A DNA stretch of 64,000 bases from CALGKJ01 sp049322695 (GCA_049322695.1 JBMORW010000021.1:186001-250000), one strand, 5' to 3'; shown: positions 19,801-27,075, numbered from the stretch's first letter. Translations and numbers: made by a program. The notes: generated by a model not told the origin, from the sequence alone.

Positions 19801-19928
19801 AATGCCATTATGGCTTTAATTGCTGATTTTTCATATTCTACGTCAACTATTATTCTTTCACTTTCGGACAAGTTTCTAAATAGATTATTAATAAAATATT
19901 TGTTTTCTATCTTTTTCATTTTGCTCAT
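10893..19928 (-). CDS. PilZ-NRPS fusion, C-A-T-C-A-T-reductase
   Basis: A 3011-residue nonribosomal peptide synthetase. Domains (residues from the start at 19928): PilZ-type region about 25-215, with RxxxR at 106-110 and DxSxxG at 134-139; unassigned region 215-550; C1 about 550-985 (HHxxxD at 684-689); A1 about 1000-1490; carrier T1 (Ser1537); C2 about 1590-2010 (HHxxxDG at 1717-1723); A2 about 2030-2525; T2 (Ser2571); and a C-terminal thioester reductase about 2640-3011, with GVTGFLG at 2650-2656 and Tyr2812/Lys2816. Aligned by eye to GrsA, the A1 pocket residues read D-A-W-T-I-A-A-I-C-K, the GrsA phenylalanine code. A2 reads D-I-L-Q-M-G-M-V-W-K, close to known glycine codes. A dipeptide aldehyde, Phe-Gly-like and perhaps N-acylated, is the natural inference. 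PilZ domains bind cyclic-di-GMP, and fusion to a synthetase is unusual. AAGGAGG sits seven bases before this ATG; an earlier ATG at 19934 is too close to it. No phosphopantetheinyl transferase gene is in the window. Confidence 0.93.
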   Translation of the reverse strand: MSKMKKIENKYFINNLFRNLSESERIIVDVEYEKSAIKAIMAFNSKKGNEPLIEFDGIPDFSGYDTIHISFYYQDLFFSFESKLISCIGNTCKLEVPEIVFTGYKRAIPRYMLSEEEQGCAYVRMNDARYKIIDISVNGISILAEEKRLKREEIIQDAFIYLGYDIHCNTDLFVKYCNSDSDGRFIYGLSISSKDWEAYLKIYNYIFKRLFPKLVCLCDLSEEELVSLYKRAVFYDTAFDEYKEEECRKRIKLLRTIANKPVFGAGYAYNKNDKLLSMGSVLRIYSKTFLGQHVAVVPEAFLGPKVSTNTYLGLANYMLSHRAFEYYINYIVNDISWHNDIFSNIDSIINDGRAFKYSILKLYEGNVDKLLSRPEHSEDVQHYRCEEISDVDEFVSYCRDSLISLESECYEYNNKMLDLKEIKEIYASNGFYMSRSLWKVYDQDKTNAFCVAEIYTEELEAINIVNNCRVYFTSNEPDKKKILKTLLAQLAKYYKLHGINRFSVLLDCVVNDEKELNSEGFVYNCNIGRVMMNRHGLIEYKKLLKNNFLNFTKYYRLTHPQLAIWYTEKLFKGTSLGNNCFVVRINGSIDNDILEKAINLVVEKHDALRLRIREILGEPRQYIARHKYKKIDYIDFSSSGGEKGLEAWCEENIKVCFDLIKKDLIYFAIFRLNEHESGFYVKIHHLLTDAWTMTMVVSEVMEYYSKLIKGEKITKAIAPSYTEFIWSEDDYKKSDRFNAQREYWAERFATVPEFTGFKPHDKISGTANALRKTFTLSRQLTSDINDYCSQTKNSVFALFMAVLTVYINKITSKKDIVIGTPVLNRSNAREKKMAGMFISTVPIRALVDSEEAFDKYVSRISKEWTIQLRHQKYPYDLILKDFRERHMTTDNLFDVSLSFQNARFDKSESILDYEVYWQFNGEQADSLDIHISDREDEGQYTIDFDYLTDLFTEHEIQRMYEGMAEILYDAISNPHKRIKELNMLGKEEKDRLLHEFNNTHSYFPREKTIDAQFREQAACTPDKTAVVYKNTSITYEELDKRSDQLAVVLINNGICPEKIVGVMLDRSVELVVALLAVLKSGGVYLPLDPTYPPKRVEYMLEDSGASILLTNYGLVKDISFSGEIIDIDKLNSNTNEIVYFESKHNSNNLAYIIYTSGSTGKPKGVMLEHKGLINLIQFFKSELNISECDRILQFASSSFDASIWEIFMAIATGATLYIAEKETINNFFRLKDFIVDNRLTVVTLPPTYLANIEPDGISDLRYLITAGSSISMELFNKWKSTASYINAYGPTETTICATVWIHEKAEGSYDSVPIGKPIPNTKVYILNENNELLPIGIPGELCVSGETLARGYLNKPELTDEKFIQSPFEEGERLYKTGDLAMWLPDGNIEFLGRIDHQVKIRGYRIELAEIENQVLSFDEIREAAIVVYEDTGKSKYMCAYFTSNTIIDIDELKKHMLKELPEYMIPSCFMQIDSMPLTHNGKIDRNRLPKPKLQKVLGAEKPVNEIEERLVAIWKEILNFDSISVCSSFFELGGDSLKVISLVSKIHREFSVEMQVGDIFQLKSIREISKAIESMNKSIYLRIEKGEQRVFYPLSSAQKRMYMINQIESEGISYNMPGMLTFKGILDMDRLKAALHKVFDRHDILKTSFHILDGEAIQKINRDAELEIRCIDCKEEEVFEITQEFIKPFDLSKAPLIRFKMLKLSHEKHILLFDIHHIVFDGISFNVFIKEIIDLYKGNEVEKLTIQYGDYALWQNKELVSDSMLRQKEYWLEQLSGELPILDMPMDYVRQSTQSFEGDRIYFEADKELTQKLISLAADTDSTLYIVLLSAYYVLLSKYTSQEDIIIGTPVGGRSHADLERLIGVFVNTLALRNYPVSGKRFIDFLDEVKRNTLKAFGNQDYQFEELISKLDIKRDLSRNPLFDTVFSLQNIGVRSFDMDDIKITLQGLDSKISKFDFSLQAEENNGLIRFELEYCTKLFNRKTMERLAGHMINILKQVVEKPELQLSEIDMLSVDEKRILIHDFNNTARPFPSEKTIHELFEEQVVRKPDAIAVIFEDRQLTYAELNSKSNRLARTLRNNGVNADTIVGIMVNRSLEMIIALLAVLKSGGAYLPIDPDYPYGRIEHMLSDSKAKLLLTMKGLSKGIDFTGQIIELDDETSYSAEESNLEIINTSKNLAYLIYTSGSTGKPKAVMIEHKAVVNFIMGIADIIDFAQGKTILSVTTISFDIFVLETLLSFAKGLKVIIASELAQRDGKLLLELITKHKVDMLQTTPSRMQLLLNESYSLDVLGRLKELMLGGEPLPDKLLQELKSLPSTSIYNMYGPTETTVWSLVKDMTCSDDITIGKPIANTQVYILSKDNMLQPIGVPGELCIAGEGLARGYYDRFELNNEKFVDNLYDSYKKMYKTGDLVKWLDNGEIVYISRRDEQVKVRGYRIELGEVESQLLKHDAISECAVSVRTIDGIKHLCAYLVCDGSLSVRDIREHLLKEMPEYMVPSYFTFIEKMPHTPNGKIDKRALPEPVVGIHNTGGYIAPSNEVEKKLTEIWSEVLGVERVSTGDNFFELGGSSLTVIKVLSALYNYDWDLKIQDFYKFKTLKEIADKIVISSCEKAKSEVAISKEYSSVDKVDVDAVITLKRISFGSILLTGVTGFLGIHTLDNLISNTDANIYCLIRGKNQTDVEFKLKEQLEFYFKGRYIEQIGNRIFAVVGDVSEPKLGLSDTVYEQLGHNVDAVIHTAALVKHYGEYTDFEAVNVNGTKELIQFAHKYGIRMLHVSTMSVSGIELIDKDRNAVFTENDFFIGQNYADNVYVRSKFEAENIFLDAVKNGLKGVIVRVGNLTGRFSDGKFQKNIRDNMFYSILKSIIELRAIPDILYSEGLEFTPVDCCASALLKILEIESSYSRIFHLYNHRCLNLDDMLIMLKNMGLVIRKLDYNAFSDYILKISDDNPAKALLAGMLNEFGLNSSKSISNGRIRISSNISVAYLSKLGFQWPEITGEYLEKILRYIID

Positions 19929-20062
19929 CTGCATTCCTCCTTGTTATCTGCGAGAGCTCCCTGGAAGTGCTCTTGAGTGCTATGTATTCAACTTTATTCT
20001 GCTGGTATTTTTGTAAATTTATGTATTTACTTTATTATATACTTTTACTATATAATTATAAA

Positions 20063-20084
20063 GGGATTGCTTTTAAGCAATCCC
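20063..20084 (-). terminator. Hairpin after the HD-GYP regulator pair
   Basis: GGGATTGCTT and AAGCAATCCC form a ten-base stem followed on the minus strand by TTTATAATTAT. It separates the regulator pair from the synthetase, so the synthetase probably has its own promoter in the AT-rich 20000-20060 stretch or depends on read-through. Confidence 0.7.
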
Positions 20085-20087
20085 GAT

Positions 20088-21578
20088 TTATGAACTCTTA
20101 ATAAACTCCGGCTTCTCTTTTAACTCTCTTATTAATACGTCAACTATAAGAGGGTCCAGTTTGGTACCGACAACACGAAGCAGCTCTTCAATAACATTAT
20201 CTATTTCAAAGCTTTTTCCATAATATTTTTTAACAATTATATCATCCAAGGTATCAGCAACTGCAACTATTCTTGCCAACAGAGGAATACCCTCACCTTC
20301 AAGACCATCAGGATAGCCCTTTCCATCCATTCTTTCATGGTGATATTTAATTATTGGCACTACTTCCTTAAACATTGATACTGCAGAAAGTATGTGGGAA
20401 CCTTTAATAGTATGTACAATCATTTCCTCCTGATATATATCATTTTCTATTTCAGGCTTAGAAAGAATATTATCAGACGTACCAATTTTACCTATGTCAT
20501 GGAACATCCCGCCTAGTCTTAAATGTTCCAGCTCTTCTTCTGCGATGCCCATTGCTTCTCCTATTCTAAGTGAATACTGTGCAACTCTGTCAGAATGCCC
20601 CAAGGTTTTACTGTCTTTTGCATCTACAGCCAGCCTTAACGCCTCTATTATATCTATGTACCTGTTTCTGAGCTCATCATAGGTCTTTTCAAGTTCTTCA
20701 TTTTTCATATTGACCAGTGAATGCAAGAAGGCATTATTTATAGCGGATGCGGCTTGTCTGGAATATACCTCCAGCAGCTTTTTTTCTTCTTCTGACTTTC
20801 CTCCGTCTACATACATTACACCAACTATATGCTGGTTATCGCTGTACATCGGTAGTATGTAGCTGTTTTCATGGAGGATAGTCATGCCGTTAGTCCTCAC
20901 ATAGCCTATTTGCTCCATCAATGAGTGGTCCAGCATGGACATAAACATGTCCAGATCAACTCTGTATTTTCCTATACCTCTAAAAATACTTCCACTGCCG
21001 CGGCTGTTGACAATGCTAGTATCATCTATAAGTATAAAAGCATTTTTCCCATCCACAATATTCAGTATACCCTCAAGTATGTTTTCAAGTATGATAGCCA
21101 CAGGCTGCAGCTGGTATATTTGAGGTACTGCACTTAAAATTTTACTGAATCCGTCTCTATACTTCTTTATAGTCTTTAACTGAGCAATGGACTTTATTGC
21201 CGATTCTATCAGCAGTATCAGCTGATCAAATCTGTCACTTTTTTCACAGTAACCCTGGATATCAAGCTTTCTTAGTGTTTCCATGGGAGGTGCAATATCC
21301 CTGTGACCGGTCAACAGAAGAATATAGATTTCTTTATTGAACTTTCTAACTTCCTCCACAACCATATCTCCGTGCATTCCGTCCATCATATAGTCCAGTA
21401 TAAGCAGATCACAGCCGTCATTTCTGATGCTTTCTATTGCTTCGCGCTGATTTGTAAAGCCCTTGAACAAATATCCGGAATGCTTGAGAATGACCGAAAT
21501 GGAATCAATTATTCCAATTTCATCATCAAGCACCGCTATATTGTAGTTCTGATGGCTTTCTCTTAAAATTTTTCTCAA
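20088..21578 (-). CDS. REC-GAF-like-HD-GYP response regulator, degenerate catalytic tail
   Basis: A 496-residue protein. The N-terminal receiver domain has acidic residues DDE at 18-20, phospho-acceptor Asp62 in LLILDYMMDG and the conserved lysine in CEKSD. A middle region (about 130-290) looks GAF-like. The C-terminal HD-GYP domain keeps GHSDRV, HDIGKIG and HHERMDGKGYP. The stretch normally reading DAFDAMTSxRxYR is replaced by DTLDDIIVKKYYG, and the usual HP before the G is HT, so cyclic-di-GMP phosphodiesterase activity may be reduced or lost. The start is TTG, seven bases after GGGGGAAG. It follows a close paralogue by 26 bases and is probably a duplication product. Possible role: a phosphorylation-controlled c-di-GMP sensor or partner of the other copy. 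Confidence 0.88.
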   Translation of the reverse strand: MRKILRESHQNYNIAVLDDEIGIIDSISVILKHSGYLFKGFTNQREAIESIRNDGCDLLILDYMMDGMHGDMVVEEVRKFNKEIYILLLTGHRDIAPPMETLRKLDIQGYCEKSDRFDQLILLIESAIKSIAQLKTIKKYRDGFSKILSAVPQIYQLQPVAIILENILEGILNIVDGKNAFILIDDTSIVNSRGSGSIFRGIGKYRVDLDMFMSMLDHSLMEQIGYVRTNGMTILHENSYILPMYSDNQHIVGVMYVDGGKSEEEKKLLEVYSRQAASAINNAFLHSLVNMKNEELEKTYDELRNRYIDIIEALRLAVDAKDSKTLGHSDRVAQYSLRIGEAMGIAEEELEHLRLGGMFHDIGKIGTSDNILSKPEIENDIYQEEMIVHTIKGSHILSAVSMFKEVVPIIKYHHERMDGKGYPDGLEGEGIPLLARIVAVADTLDDIIVKKYYGKSFEIDNVIEELLRVVGTKLDPLIVDVLIRELKEKPEFIKSS

Positions 21579-21604
21579 TTTACTTCCCCCAAGTATTTTT
21601 TCTG

Positions 21605-23101
21605 TTAACTTATCTGCTGTATTATATCATCAGAAGATTGCAGCAGTTCAATGAATTTTTCAACAACAGCTTTGTCAAACTGAGTTCCTGAAGCAGTTCG
21701 AAGCTGCTGCACTGCCTCATCTACACCCATGCTGGTTCTGTACAATCTGTTGGAAGTCATTGCATCAAAGGCATCAGCTACAGACAGTATCCTAGCATGA
21801 AAAGGTATTTCATCACCCGTCAGTCCAAAGGGATAACCTCTGCCGTCGATTCTCTCATGGTGGCTTTCGATTATTGGTACCACACCACTAAACATGCTTA
21901 CTGCCGATAATATGCGGGCTCCTCTTATGGGGTGCTTCTTGATTTCATCATACTCAGCACTGTCAAGCTTCTCAGTCTTAAACAGTATATCATCCGCAGT
22001 ACCTATTTTTCCTATATCGTGAAATATCCCGCCAAGCCTCAATAGTTCCAGCTGATATCCTTCAAGGCCAAAGGCTTCCCCTATTTTCACGGCATAGATA
22101 GCAACTCTGTCTGAATGACCTCTGGTGTACACATCTCTTGCATCTACGGCTAATCTCAAAGCTTCTACGGTATCAATATACATGCTTTTAAGATTGTCAT
22201 AGGTTTTAGTAAGCTCTTCATTCTTCATGTTCACTATATCATGCAAAAATGCATTGCTTATAGCAGACGAGGCTTGCTTGGAGTATATTTCAATAAGCTT
22301 GAGAGTATAATCTGTCGAAAAATCTTCTATAAGTAAAACACCCATGGTATTCCCTGCTTCACTGGTAAGCGGAAACACAGCTTTATTGCCTGATATTACT
22401 GTATCATGGGATGCTCTGGAGTCACCTATAAGCTCCATTAGATCAAGGTCAAGCATTGGTATTATTTTTTCAGATGCTACTTCAAACTTTCCTGTTCCTT
22501 TATATATGCTCATTCTCTTAATGGAATCATTACTCTCAATAATATTGTCAACCATTATAAAAACGTTTTTACAGCGGTCCAGCACCGATACACCTGCTAA
22601 AACGCTCTCCATCAATTTCGGAATAGGCTTGAGCTGGAATATCTCAGGAAGGATACCTACCATCTTATTCAATCCATCCTTGTATTCCTTTATCATACGC
22701 ATTTGCTCAACTGCTTTTATGCCGGATTCTATAAGAAGTATTAACTGTCCGAACTTATCACTTTTCTCACAATAGCCCTGTATATCAAGGCTTCTTATTG
22801 TTTCCAACGGGGGAGCTATATCTCTGTGTCCGGTCAGCAACAGTATGTAAATATCACTGTTGAACTCTCTGATCCTTCTGATAACTTCATCACCATGAAT
22901 AGGCTCCATTAAGTAATCCAGTATAAGCAAATCAAAATGCTCGTGCTTCAAGCATTCGATTGCCTCTAAAGGGTTTGTAAAGCCAACAGAACTGTATCCT
23001 ATTCTTCTGACTATTGTTGTCAGTGAATCAATAATTCCTTGATCATCATCTACTAATATTATTCGGTATAGGGAAGAAGCCTCTTCCTTCTTTTTTCTCA
23101 T
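21605..23101 (-). CDS. REC-GAF-like-HD-GYP response regulator, apparently active
   Basis: A 498-residue paralogue of the next gene. The receiver domain has DDD near residue 18 and an Asp in LLILDYLMEP; a GAF-like middle follows; the HD-GYP domain is intact. Seen are GHSDRV, HDIGKIG, KKHPIRGARIL, SHHERIDGRGYP and RILSVADAFDAMTSNRLYR. HD-GYP enzymes hydrolyse cyclic-di-GMP using a metal centre, so phosphorylation of the receiver probably sets phosphodiesterase output. GGGGGA precedes the ATG. First gene of the pair, transcribed towards the PilZ-containing synthetase. A histidine kinase that could phosphorylate it lies beyond the synthetase. Confidence 0.92.
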   Translation of the reverse strand: MRKKKEEASSLYRIILVDDDQGIIDSLTTIVRRIGYSSVGFTNPLEAIECLKHEHFDLLILDYLMEPIHGDEVIRRIREFNSDIYILLLTGHRDIAPPLETIRSLDIQGYCEKSDKFGQLILLIESGIKAVEQMRMIKEYKDGLNKMVGILPEIFQLKPIPKLMESVLAGVSVLDRCKNVFIMVDNIIESNDSIKRMSIYKGTGKFEVASEKIIPMLDLDLMELIGDSRASHDTVISGNKAVFPLTSEAGNTMGVLLIEDFSTDYTLKLIEIYSKQASSAISNAFLHDIVNMKNEELTKTYDNLKSMYIDTVEALRLAVDARDVYTRGHSDRVAIYAVKIGEAFGLEGYQLELLRLGGIFHDIGKIGTADDILFKTEKLDSAEYDEIKKHPIRGARILSAVSMFSGVVPIIESHHERIDGRGYPFGLTGDEIPFHARILSVADAFDAMTSNRLYRTSMGVDEAVQQLRTASGTQFDKAVVEKFIELLQSSDDIIQQIS

Positions 23102-23304
23102 TTGTAGTCCCCCATTATCTTCATATGAGTGAAAACCAGTATTTCATATATAACAGTGAAATTTACAAAGACTAATAAATATGACTATACGAAAATTATA
23201 TTATAAATGTAATTTTAAGACAAGCTTTTACATTTTGCTTCTACTACAGCCAGTTAGTTATAACAGCACTTCTCATCTCTTTTACAACTACTGATGAATG
23301 TAAA

Positions 23305-23337
23305 AGAAATAAAGCATACCGTTGTATGCTATATTTC
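23305..23337 (-). terminator. Terminator of the methyl-accepting protein gene
   Basis: On the minus strand AAGAAATA-TAGCATAC and GTATGCTT-TATTTCTT pair around AACG and run into TTTT, eight bases beyond the stop codon. Confidence 0.75.
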
Positions 23338-23343
23338 TTATCA

Positions 23344-24204
23344 TTATATTTTACGTGCAAGCTCCGCAAGAATCTCCGCCCCTTTATTCAACTCCTTTAC
23401 TGCCTCCACAATCTGAGTAAGCAGCTTTTCCTGCTTATGGGAGGAGTCCATAGATGCTTCAATATTATTTTCTACTTCTTTTACTGAATCCTTTATACTT
23501 TTCAATATACTATTGATTTCCACTATGGAGCTGACACTTGAATCAGACATCTTTCTGATTTCTGCTGCAACCACGCTGAAGCCCTTGCCAAACTCACCGG
23601 CTCTAGCTGCTTCTATGGCTGCATTAAGTCCAAGCATATTGGTCTGATTAGCTATATTTTTTATAAAACCGATAATTTCGTCCGTCTTGTTGCAATAGTT
23701 GGATGTAACCTTTGCCTCTTCTACTATGCTTTTATTCAGCGCTCGTATACACTCAATATCGTCATTAATATGTGTAGCCATTTTAAGTATGGCTGCAGTG
23801 GAATCTGACAGCTCTGCTGACATCCTTGATACTTTCGAGCTGTTTTCCAGACTCTTGCCATATGATACAGCCCCTACAACCTTCCCGTTTTCATCCTTAA
23901 GTGGTATAGCTACAACCTTTATGCTCATAATATTGTTGTAATTATCAACAATAAATGATTTCGACTTGCCTGTCTCCATAACTTCTCTAAGCAGCTCTCC
24001 CTTGGGTATTACTTCTCCAACCTTGGCGAAGGCAGCCATATTCTTGCTTTCTACGAACTTCACGAACCTTTCTCTGTCTGTTAATGTAAAAGAAATCTCC
24101 TCTTCAAAAAACGCCGGCAGCTGATCCATTATCTCTTCAAAGCATTTCACTGCTCTGTGTTTTTCATCTGCCGATAATTCAGTTTTGTGTGCATTGTTAT
24201 ACAT
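23344..24204 (-). CDS. Soluble methyl-accepting chemotaxis-type signalling protein
   Basis: A 286-residue protein without membrane segments. The N-terminal part (about 1-115) looks like a small PAS/Cache-type sensor (ESKNMAAFAKVG, VKVVAIPLKDENGKVVGAVSYG). The C-terminal part is a short coiled-coil signalling domain containing the hairpin-tip sequence NQTNMLGLNAAIEAARAGE, which in chemoreceptors contacts CheA and CheW. The coiled coil is much shorter than in classical receptors. The ATG at 24204 follows GGGGGAAAG; a longer frame opening at 24297 lacks a site. It sits upstream of, and on the same strand as, the HD-GYP regulator pair, but is separated by a terminator and 240 bases. It probably reports a cytoplasmic signal to a CheA-like system; the ligand is unknown. 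Confidence 0.87.
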   Translation of the reverse strand: MYNNAHKTELSADEKHRAVKCFEEIMDQLPAFFEEEISFTLTDRERFVKFVESKNMAAFAKVGEVIPKGELLREVMETGKSKSFIVDNYNNIMSIKVVAIPLKDENGKVVGAVSYGKSLENSSKVSRMSAELSDSTAAILKMATHINDDIECIRALNKSIVEEAKVTSNYCNKTDEIIGFIKNIANQTNMLGLNAAIEAARAGEFGKGFSVVAAEIRKMSDSSVSSIVEINSILKSIKDSVKEVENNIEASMDSSHKQEKLLTQIVEAVKELNKGAEILAELARKI

Positions 24205-24553
24205 TTCTTTCCCCCTATTCGATTTATTGTCAGCACTTTTCCCCCTTATACTGCCAACACTGGATAAATATGTATCATAGCATACAATTACCAGCATTTC
24301 TATATTCTACATTTAATACATTAATCCTTTTGTATTATGGGAAAAAGCACTAAAAAACATAATATTTATTATATTTAAAAGAATTTTTATACAGTTGCAT
24401 TGTATTTTTATCAATGATTAGACATATTCGACAGATACTTTACAATTTTTTCAATTAAGTGGATAATATTAATATATTTCTAAAGCTAATGTTAAAAAGC
24501 AGGTTTTCTCAGATGATTTGCTGAGTCAACATTTATCAAAGGCTGGTGGTATA
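24205..24553. other. Divergent promoter region, no gene seen
   Basis: An AT-rich divergent spacer between the methyl-accepting protein gene and the amber-interrupted gene. I see no coding sequence beyond weak upstream extensions of the two neighbours and no clear -35/-10 pair. Confidence 0.4.
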
Positions 24554-27049
24554 ATGAGTATGAACCTTAGCAATGACGGAAGCTTCTCTGTAAAAAAAGA
24601 CGATATGATTTTCGTTGAAGCGCAGAATGTAAGCTCAATAAGTATTCTTGCAAAAGGAAGGATAGATGTATATATTTCATCAGAACAGCATGCATCAAAC
24701 CCTATTCTGCAGCAAGAAAATGAGATACTGCCAAAAAGCTATCGGCTTTTCAGTCTTGATAAAAACCTATTTATAGGGGTCAATGACTTAGCTCTAAGGA
24801 AAAAGCATTCCTTTAGCTATCTAGCATCTGCTGACTCAGTCTTGTACGCTTATGTAATTAATGATATAAGCCATATAAAGGAGCTGTTTGCTTCCAAAAA
24901 CGATTATGCAGCCTATGTCATAAACTCGATTTACAGTATTATAGAGCTGTCCTATGCCTCACTATTAAAGCTTGAAGAGTTTGTCAATGAGCAGAAGAGC
25001 CTGATAGACAATTTATCCAGCTTTTTTTGGGTACTAAAAGAAAAACATGGCTTTTCATATGAGCCTGCTTTATGTACGCTGTAGGATAAACATACTGACC
25101 TTAAGGCATCAGACGAAGAGAAAATCAAGCTCTTCAGCAGCTTTAGTATTCAGTCTATTAACACAAACCATACAAAGCGTGCTTACACTCCAAGCAGCAA
25201 AATAGATACAGAAAAAATGGATTACTATAGGCATCTGCATCAGTTAGCTCCTGAGCTCCAAAAGCGTTTTCTCAATTCAGATTTTGTCATTGCCAGATAT
25301 AACTGCATACAGCTGTCTGAGCTTCTATGTGATATTCAGCAAAAAATAAAGGCTGCACTGTCGGAAGCCAATAAAAATATATACTTAATGTATTCGGATG
25401 ACTCATGCTGTTTACTGGGAGAATTTCTGGCTGCAAGCTCGGGTGCAGGCGACAGCATTTACGATTGCTCTGATTTGGCTGATACTATAAAATACATGGC
25501 TGATAGAGTTGAAAGCATTGTTAATATATACAGGGAAGAATATAAACACGAGCTTCCCATTAATCTGGACAAGCTCCACAGCAGAACCAGCACAGTTATA
25601 GAGACTCTCAGGCAGAAAAGCATCAAGCCGTTACCTGAAAAAACTGCTGCTCCAGTGAAAATTATGCAGGAGGATATTTTTGAGGAGTTAAGAAACAGCG
25701 TAGCGAAAATATTGGATTATTCAGATATATCCAGATCCAGAGGTGAATATTTTATAAGCCTAATCAAGGCTTTCAGAGACTTGAAGGATAAGCTGTCTGA
25801 CAGCGAAGAGGCAAAAAGTATAAGAAACGATATAACTCCCATATATTTTGAAATCTATGAGTCTGTCTTAAAGCGAGCTCTAATAGAAAAATGCGATAGA
25901 AAGCTGATTCAAATGTTCCTCAATTTCTCATACATGGATGAGAAGCTTCTCAGCCCTAATAATATTGAAGCTTTATACCAGTGCTGTGACAGCTATATCA
26001 ATAAAGCTTATGCTTCAGTTTTTCATATGAAGGACTGGCTTCAGTTAATATATGAGAAGGAAAGAAATCCATCCGTTAATGAATTTTCCATGGACTATTT
26101 TGACGTATTCAGAGAGATGCGAAAGAATGGTACAGTATCGGATAAGGAGAAAGCTGCTTACGACAGTAATAAGGATGCAAGACTCAACTTTGAGATTGGC
26201 AATATGTTCAGGACAAATCACAAGCTCTGCAACAGAAATACATCTACTTATTTCCCTATATTGCATGACCAGCTGATTTCTAAGGATCTGAACAAAGCCC
26301 TGGTTACACCGGATATGATCATGAATTCTGTAAACAAAGCTCTTTCTATTGATTTCTCTGCATTTTACAGGGAACTGTCCTATTTCAACATGAGTAAGGG
26401 CATTGAGAAGGAGTTTGTAATGCAGTCAGTAATGCCCGATATAATTCTTATGCCAGCTTATGGTCCTAATGCAGTAATGTGGCAGGATATCAGCGGAAGA
26501 ATAAGAAACACGCCCGGACGCTTCATAATTCCAGTATTTACTGAAGAAAACATTGATGACATGATAATCACGTTAATCGGCAACTTCAGATGGGAGCTGT
26601 GTAAAACCATGATGGGTGTGGTATGGAACGATATAAGCATAAAATCCCTGACCTCTGAGTATATGGATTATCTGCAATTCTATAAAAAGAACAAGGAAAT
26701 GACCGAAGAGAGCAAGGAAAAGCTTAAGAATCAGATCAAAAAGCATAGAGGTATTTCCAGAGACATATTCACTGCTGATTATATGCTGTGGATCAAGTAT
26801 GAGTCTGATGGAGTAATACGGCTTAATAAACAAACACGGGATATGCTGTATAGATACTGTCCTTTTACAAAGGAAATAAGAAAAAGACTGCTGAATAACC
26901 CCGTCTTCGCAGCTGCCACAGCTCAGTTTGAAAGTGTCAGAGCCAAGCAGATAAAAGAGCTGGAAAATAGATATTCAAGATACACCAGAGCCGGTATCAC
27001 ACTGGATAAAGAAATGATAGACACTCTGAATTACTATAAAAACCAATAA
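24554..27049 (+). pseudogene. cNMP-binding-like protein gene split by an in-frame TAG
   Basis: One reading frame runs from the ATG at 24554 (GGTGGT just upstream) to 27049, broken only by a TAG at 25082-25084. There is no frameshift: the part before (176 codons) and the part after (653 codons to the stop, first internal ATG at 25217) are in the same frame. The first 110 residues resemble a cyclic-nucleotide-binding (cupin-like) fold, with FVEAQNVSSISILAKGRIDVYI. The large C-terminal part is mostly helical and has no family I recognise; conserved-looking patches are VMPDIILMPAYGPNAVMW and MMGVVWNDI. Either this is a fresh nonsense mutation, two polypeptides are made, or the codon is read through. 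The second piece has no convincing ribosome binding site at 25217, which favours a mutation or sequence error. Confidence 0.7.
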
Positions 27050-27075
27050 TAAGAGCCTGTTGGTACAGGCTCTTA
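27050..27075. terminator. Bidirectional terminator between convergent genes
   Basis: TAAGAGCCTGT and ACAGGCTCTTA form a perfect eleven-base stem closing over TGGT. It serves the rightward amber-interrupted gene and the leftward GGDEF/HD-GYP gene. Confidence 0.8.

Noticed and set aside
10893..19928. Phosphopantetheinyl transferase or export gene for the synthetase nearby
   Set aside because: None of the neighbouring genes resembles one. The EamA and MFS carriers at 2.8-5.0 kb are too far away and separated by unrelated genes.
10893..23101. Search by eye for a c-di-GMP (GEMM) riboswitch in leaders near the synthetase and HD-GYP genes
   Set aside because: No leader with the conserved GEMM elements was seen, so any c-di-GMP control here would be at the protein level.
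25082..25084. TAG read as pyrrolysine
   Set aside because: No pyrrolysine gene or methylamine methyltransferase is in the window and the protein is not of such a family; a simple nonsense mutation is more likely.
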